Source: Zygnema cylindricum (Eukaryota > Streptophyta > Zygnematophyceae > Zygnematales > Zygnemataceae). Taken from it: a stretch of 55,706 nucleotides of DNA. The notes under the pieces were generated by a model that was given only the letters and a program-made list of their open reading frames with translations, made no database searches and had not been told where the DNA came from. The stretch is from positions 20,593 to 76,298 of the forward strand of contig JBBHKE010002167.1 of assembly GCA_037447655.1 (NCBI GenBank), read 5' to 3'. A program made the position numbers and the translations under genes. Below, piece by piece: positions 11,096 to 17,000 of this stretch (its first letter is position 1; every line of letters starts with the position of its first letter).

Positions 11096-14000
11096 GTAAC
11101 TAGATGCATAGTTAGTGTCAGACCCTATCAAGATCTCACACATCTTTGACCAGACCCTGTCTGGATCCACCGTCGGATCCTGAGAACTGTTACACAAGAT
11201 CCTATCGAGTCTTTGACAGATCCCTGCATATACTATTACGCCGGATTTTATTCGGGTCTCCTGACAAATCATTTACTGTTTATTGCTAGTATCTCGGGAA
11301 ACCACTGGCACAAATATTTCTAGCTTAGAATATCTCTGTGTTACTCTCGTTATTCCTAAAAACTACCATAATACCAATTTTACTGCAAGACCTATTTTAC
11401 CATAAGACCTATTTTTTCTCAGATTCACTTTGGGTCGGAACCAGGTCCGCCAATGCTTCGAATAGATCCTGCCGAGCAGGACGGGACAAGTGACAGGTTC
11501 AGATCCCTCATAAAGGGGGGAGAGGGGGGAAGAAGGGGAAGGGGGAAGGTTTTCGGGGGGGAAGGAGAAGGGATCATAAAAGGGAGAGAGAGAGAACAAT
11601 TGTGGATTTTCCGGATCCATTTCGCTGAGCCGTACACCGTTTTTTCCCGGAGGGGGGTGAGAGAGAAATTTGTTTTATATAAAATAAAGCATAAGATTAT
11701 TTAAATCAGAAACAGGGAAGGTTTACAAACAGAAAATAAACCAAGACAAAACATCGGGAAAACCAGGAAATAAATACCTAAGAAGGAGCATCGGGTAGTG
11801 GATACGAAAATGACGCTTCTTAATTCAACATCTCAATTATGCCCGGGAACTTTCCATTTATATTGTCGGAGTCGATTGCAGATTTTGGTTTATCATTTCA
11901 AAATGTAGCGGCGGCTTTTCCTTGGCAAAGGAAGCCAGATTCGGGCAGCCCGCCGAGAATCAGAAAAACAAAAAAAAAACAAAACAAAAATTAAATTCCA
12001 AACAGATTAAGTATATAAATAGACAGAGAAACAATAAACTAAGTAAACATTTAGAAAAGAATTAAGCTCGGGAGAAAGGAGGGAACAAGAAAAATAATGG
12101 GCAACAAGCAATGATTTATGGTTTGTTAAATCAAGATCTAGATTTTAAGGGTCTAGGTGCAGAATACACCCAAACCAGAGGTCGCAAAGTCAAAATTTTC
12201 GATACCCGAAACCGACAATTTTTTTTTTTCAAAATCTGAACACCCAATACCCGACCGGGTATGTCACGATCCTAAATTGTTACCCGTTACCCGATACGCG
12301 TTTACTAAAATAAAAGTTAACCCGTGACTACCCGTACCCGTCAGTAGCCGAATAAGGGTATGGTTACATCAGTCGAAAAGTGAGGTTTAATACAGAATTT
12401 TGTACTTAAAAACATCGGTGAACACCAGAAAATAAATACCCGAAGAATGGGAGCATCCGGTCGAGTGGGATACGAAAAATCGACGTTTCTTAATTCAACA
12501 TCTCCAATTATTGCTTCGGGAACTCTTCCATTTACATTTTCGGAGTCGATTGCAGATTTTCGGTTTATCATTTCAAAAATGTGAAAAGCGGCGGCTTTTC
12601 CCTTTGCAAAGGAAGCCAGATTCGGGGCAGCCTGCCCGAGACATCTGAAAAAACAAAAAACAAAAAACAAAAAAAAACAAAATTAAATCTCCAAAACAGA
12701 TTAAGTATATAAATAGACAGAGAAACAGTTACGGGAGAAAGGAGGTTAGGAAAGGAAAAATAAAGGAAGCAAGCAAATAAGCAGTGATTTATACAGGTTT
12801 TGCCGTTAAATCAAGATCTAGGAATTTTAAGGGTCTACGTATAGAATACACATAAGCCATAGGTCGAAAAAGTCAAAGTTTTAGATACCGACACCGACAA
12901 TTTTTTTTTTTTCAAAATCTTAACACCCGACACCCGACCGGGTTATGTCACGCTCCTAAATTGTTACCCGTTACCCGATACGCGTTTACGAAAATAAAAG
13001 TTAACCGAAACTCGATTTCTCGCGACTACTCGCACCCGCCAGTAGCCGAATAAGTAAATAAGTACAAAACTAATGGTTAATCTCCCTTATACCTTCCACG
13101 ATACCAAAAGTACAAGGTACAATAATGTTGGATAGTATGGACGGGAACTAAAACCTTCAATTTTTTTCGTTTTTTGCTTACCCCACCGTACCTGATTTTT
13201 TTTATTTTTTTTGTGAATCACCCGCCCGAATCCGGCTGGCCCCCAAAATTTGGCACTCGAATTCGTACCGGATCCGATGCGGGCGGCCAGGTAACGGTTG
13301 GATTCGGGTACCCGATGGCGACCTCTGATCTAAACCCTTAAACCGTATCGCAGATAACCGCGATATTACGATATCAATGTCGCAATATCATCAGTATCGG
13401 TACACATAGTACTACTGTACTCAAAACATTTTGTTTCGTAATCCATCGAGGTTGAAAAAAAAAATGGTACCGTACGGTAAGGAATTGACGCGTTACAGTA
13501 ATTATGTACAACTTCGTACCATGATTTTTATTTTTCGGATGTAAGTACCCAGAACCTCCTCCCAATCAAATGCTCGGTCAAGAGTTTAGTCGCATATATT
13601 TTTGTCCTTTTTTTTGTGTGCCAAATTCCGTACCCTTGTCAGTCAGTTATCGTCACTTACCGCGATGTCCATAGTTAATATTGTTAAGATTCCTAGAATA
13701 GGGGGATAGAATGAACGATCCCAATAAAGGGATTGATGAGCCGGCCAGGATTTGAACCTGGTAACTTTCACTTTAGCTGTGAATGTACTAACCACTTGTA
13801 CCACCAGCTCAAATGATATGCTGGTGGGTCCAATTTTATATAGGTTTTAGTGTGGATTTTACCACAATTCCGGATATCGAGCGCACGCTTCACGTACGTC
13901 AACACCCCCCCTCGAAAGGTAGCCGGTCATAATTGTCCATGTAAACCTAGTCCCCCTGGCTCCGATACCATGTTAAGATTCCTAGAATCGGGGGATAGAA

Positions 14001-17000
14001 TGGACGATCCCAATAAAGGGATTGATGAGCCGGCCAGGATTTGAACCTCGGACCTTTCACTTTAGCTGCGAACGCACTACCACTATGCCACCAGCTCAGA
14101 TGTTACACTGGTGGGTCTGATTTTATATAGGTTTTTAATGTGGATTTTACCAAAATTCCGGATATCTATCGCACGTTTTACGTACGTCAACACCCCCCCT
14201 CGAGAGGTAGCCGGTCATAATTTGTCCATGTGAAACCTAGTCCCCCTGGCTTTGATACCATGTTAAGATTCCTAGAATCGGGGGATAGAATGAACGATCC
14301 CAATAAAGGGATTGATGAGGCGGCCAGGATTTGAACCTGGGACCTTTCACTTTAGCCGTGAATGTACTAACCACTTGTACCACCAGCTCAGATGATATGC
14401 TGGTGGGTCCAATTTTTTATAGTGTTCAGTGTGGATTTTACCACAATTCTGGATATCGAGCGCACGTTTCACGTACGTCAACAAATATCAACTGTTTAAT
14501 TCCTTGATATTACAATATAGCGACATCGCGATATATCGCTTACGGTGTTGGTCGATATACATTGCTACAGATAAGCAATTAAGTACTCCACAAAAAAAAG
14601 TAAGTGAATGAATGGATGGCTATCTCCTAAAACTGACAAGGACAGTGGAGTTAGAGCAAGAGCGAGAGGGAGAGATATCGCTTAAATGAGAGGTGAAAGA
14701 GAGGGAAAGAGAGAGGGAAAAAGAGAAATAGAGAGAGATTGTTAAACTCACATTCCTCTTGTAAAAACTGCAGAGAACATGGTAAGAGCCATTTTGTTAA
14801 TTTTGCCTCTCACAAGAAATAGGGCCAGAAGGGAGAGATACTCTTGGAGAGAGAGAGAGATATCTAGAGAGAGATATACCGTTCAAATAGGGAGAGAAGG
14901 TAAGAGAGAGAGATTGTCAAACTCACACTCCTCATATAATAACTGCAAACATGGCTGTAAAGACCTCTCCTCCATTTGTTTTTTCATCTATTACGAAAGA
15001 TAGATCGAGGGAGAGAGAGATATCATTGGAGAGAGAGAGAGAGAGAGAGCGATCGTTGGAGAGAGAGGAAATTAGTGTTGGAGAGAAAAAGGAGAAACAC
15101 ATTTCAAGACCGCGTGAGAAGGGGAGAGAGAGATTGTCAAACTCACATTCCGCCTATAATAACAGCACACATGGTGGTAAGCACCTCTCCTCCATTCGCA
15201 TTTCCGTCTCTCACGAGAGTCCCCGCAAACCACAATTCTAAGGCCCAGGATCCGAATAGAATGATATATAAAGCCCCCAACCCGGCGCCTTTTGCAAATC
15301 CTCCCTAAAAATGATCAAGGAAGAGCGAGAGAGAGAGAGAGAAAGAAAGAGAGAGTGTCAATGCGAGGGAGGGGGGGATGATAATGAGAGAGAGGGGGAG
15401 AGAAAGCGAGAGAGGGATGGGGAGAGGGAGAGAGAGAGGGAGAGAGAGAGGGAGAGGGAGAGGGAGAGGGAGAGGGAGAGGGAGAGGGAGAGGGAGAGGG
15501 AGAGGGAGAGGGAGAGGGGAGAGGGGAGAGGAGAGAGGGGGGAGGGGAGAGGGGAGAGGGGAGAGGGGAGAGGGGAGAGGGGAGAGGGGAGAGGGGAGAG
15601 GGGAGAGGGGAGAGGGGAGAGGGGAGAGGGGAGAGGGGAGAGGGGAGAGGGGAGAGGGGAGAGGGGAGAGGGGAGAGGGGAGAGGGGAGAGGGGAGAGGG
15701 AGAGGGGAGAGGGGAGAGGGGAGAGGGGAGAGGGGAGAGGGGAGAGGGGAGAGGGGAGAGGGGAGAGGGGAGAGGGAGAGGGGAGAGGGGAGAGGGGAGG
15801 GGAGAGGGGAGAGGGGAGAGGGGAGAGGGCAGAGGGGAGAGGGGAGAGGAGAGAGGGAAGAGAGCGAGAGAGAGAGAGAGAGAAGGAACCGTTCAAGTTT
15901 TGTAAATCTCTATTATTATATCGTAAAAAAATTGTGTACTCACTTTTATCCCGATAACGAGAGTGTTTTCCATCGCTTTCGAATATTCTCTCAAAGTCCT
16001 CTCCTCGGCCGCAAAACTGTAAACCGTGCGAATCTGACCGATGGCCTGAATAAAGAAAAAATGAAAAGACGAATAATTAATAAATGTTCAAAAAAAGAAA
16101 AACAGAATAAAACCTACAATTTATCTTAATTTTGCAGTCTTCTTGTCCTTTAATTTTAGAGATGGAGAACTCCATAGAAAGAGCTCAATACGAATAGTAA
16201 AGAAGATCAAAAACAGAAAGAGAGAGAGGGAGCGTCGGAGAGAGGGGGCGAGTGAGTGACAGAAAAAAGAAACTCACTTTTTCAGCAATTCCGCCTGCTT
16301 TCCTTTGAAGTCACTACAGAATTCGATCCAGAGGGAGAGAAAGAGAGAGGGAACTCTACTGAAAAAGTTTGAAACGTAAAGAAAAAAACAGCAAGAGAGG
16401 GGAAGAGTGGAGGACAGAGAGGGAGAGAGTGAAATCTCCAATTCCTCCTGTTTTTGCATAGGCTTTCTAGAGCAACCAATCAATCGTGGGCATTTGCGAG
16501 AGGGAGAGATGGGGGAGAGAGAGAGAGAAAGGGAAAATAAACAAACTTGTTCTGCGATTCCTCCTGCTTTTGCATAGGCTTCTTGTCCTTTACTGGTGAG
16601 TCCCGTCAAAATCACGGTATAGACCGCCCCACAGGCTGCGATTGCTGGAACTATGGCCAAAAAAACTAGTGTTAATTGCCAAATACTTGTAAATCCCACA
16701 ACAAAACCGGTGAAAAATGTCGTGAAAAAGTGAAGGAAATTTCCAACCTGAAGCAAAAACAAAGTGAAAAGACACAGGTGATAGAGTAAAAACGGAGTAA
16801 AAACGGGTGCGGAATGGTTGGGGAAAGGAGCTAGAAGTTTTGACAGAGTGAGTTTTGTCAGAAATTGTGGATGGAAAATGACGGCAAAATTTTGGTCTGA
16901 GGGGAAGAGAGACAGGGAGAGAGAGGGAAGGGGAAGGAGAGAGAGATTTTGAGAGAGAACCAAGTGGGCGAGCGAGGGAAAATGAGAGAGAGAGAGACAG

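Larger units (their letters stand above)
13682..14483 (-). mobile_element. TRIM element with three LTRs, each carrying a tRNA-like sequence
   Basis: Structure LTR (13682-13904), 66-bp internal (13905-13970), LTR (13971-14192), 68-bp internal (14193-14260), LTR (14261-14483). LTRs begin TGTT and end AACA. Flanks are AATAT at 13677-13681 and 14484-14488, a perfect 5-bp target-site duplication for the whole three-LTR unit. On the minus strand each internal starts with TGGTATCGGAGCCAGG or TGGTATCAAAGCCAGG, complementary to the 3' end of initiator tRNA-Met, and ends with a purine tract GAGGGGGGG. There is no coding. It is a terminal-repeat retrotransposon in miniature, moved by enzymes of other elements. 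Confidence 0.9.

Noticed and set aside
13738-14389. Genuine cellular tRNA genes, or an amber-suppressor tRNA with CTA anticodon
   Set aside because: The units lie inside LTRs, lack T at position 33 and differ between copies at the loop (CTA versus CTG). A role as element promoter or structure is more likely.
15420-15860. CRISPR array or protein-coding heptad repeat
   Set aside because: Units have no spacers and are a simple 7-bp microsatellite.
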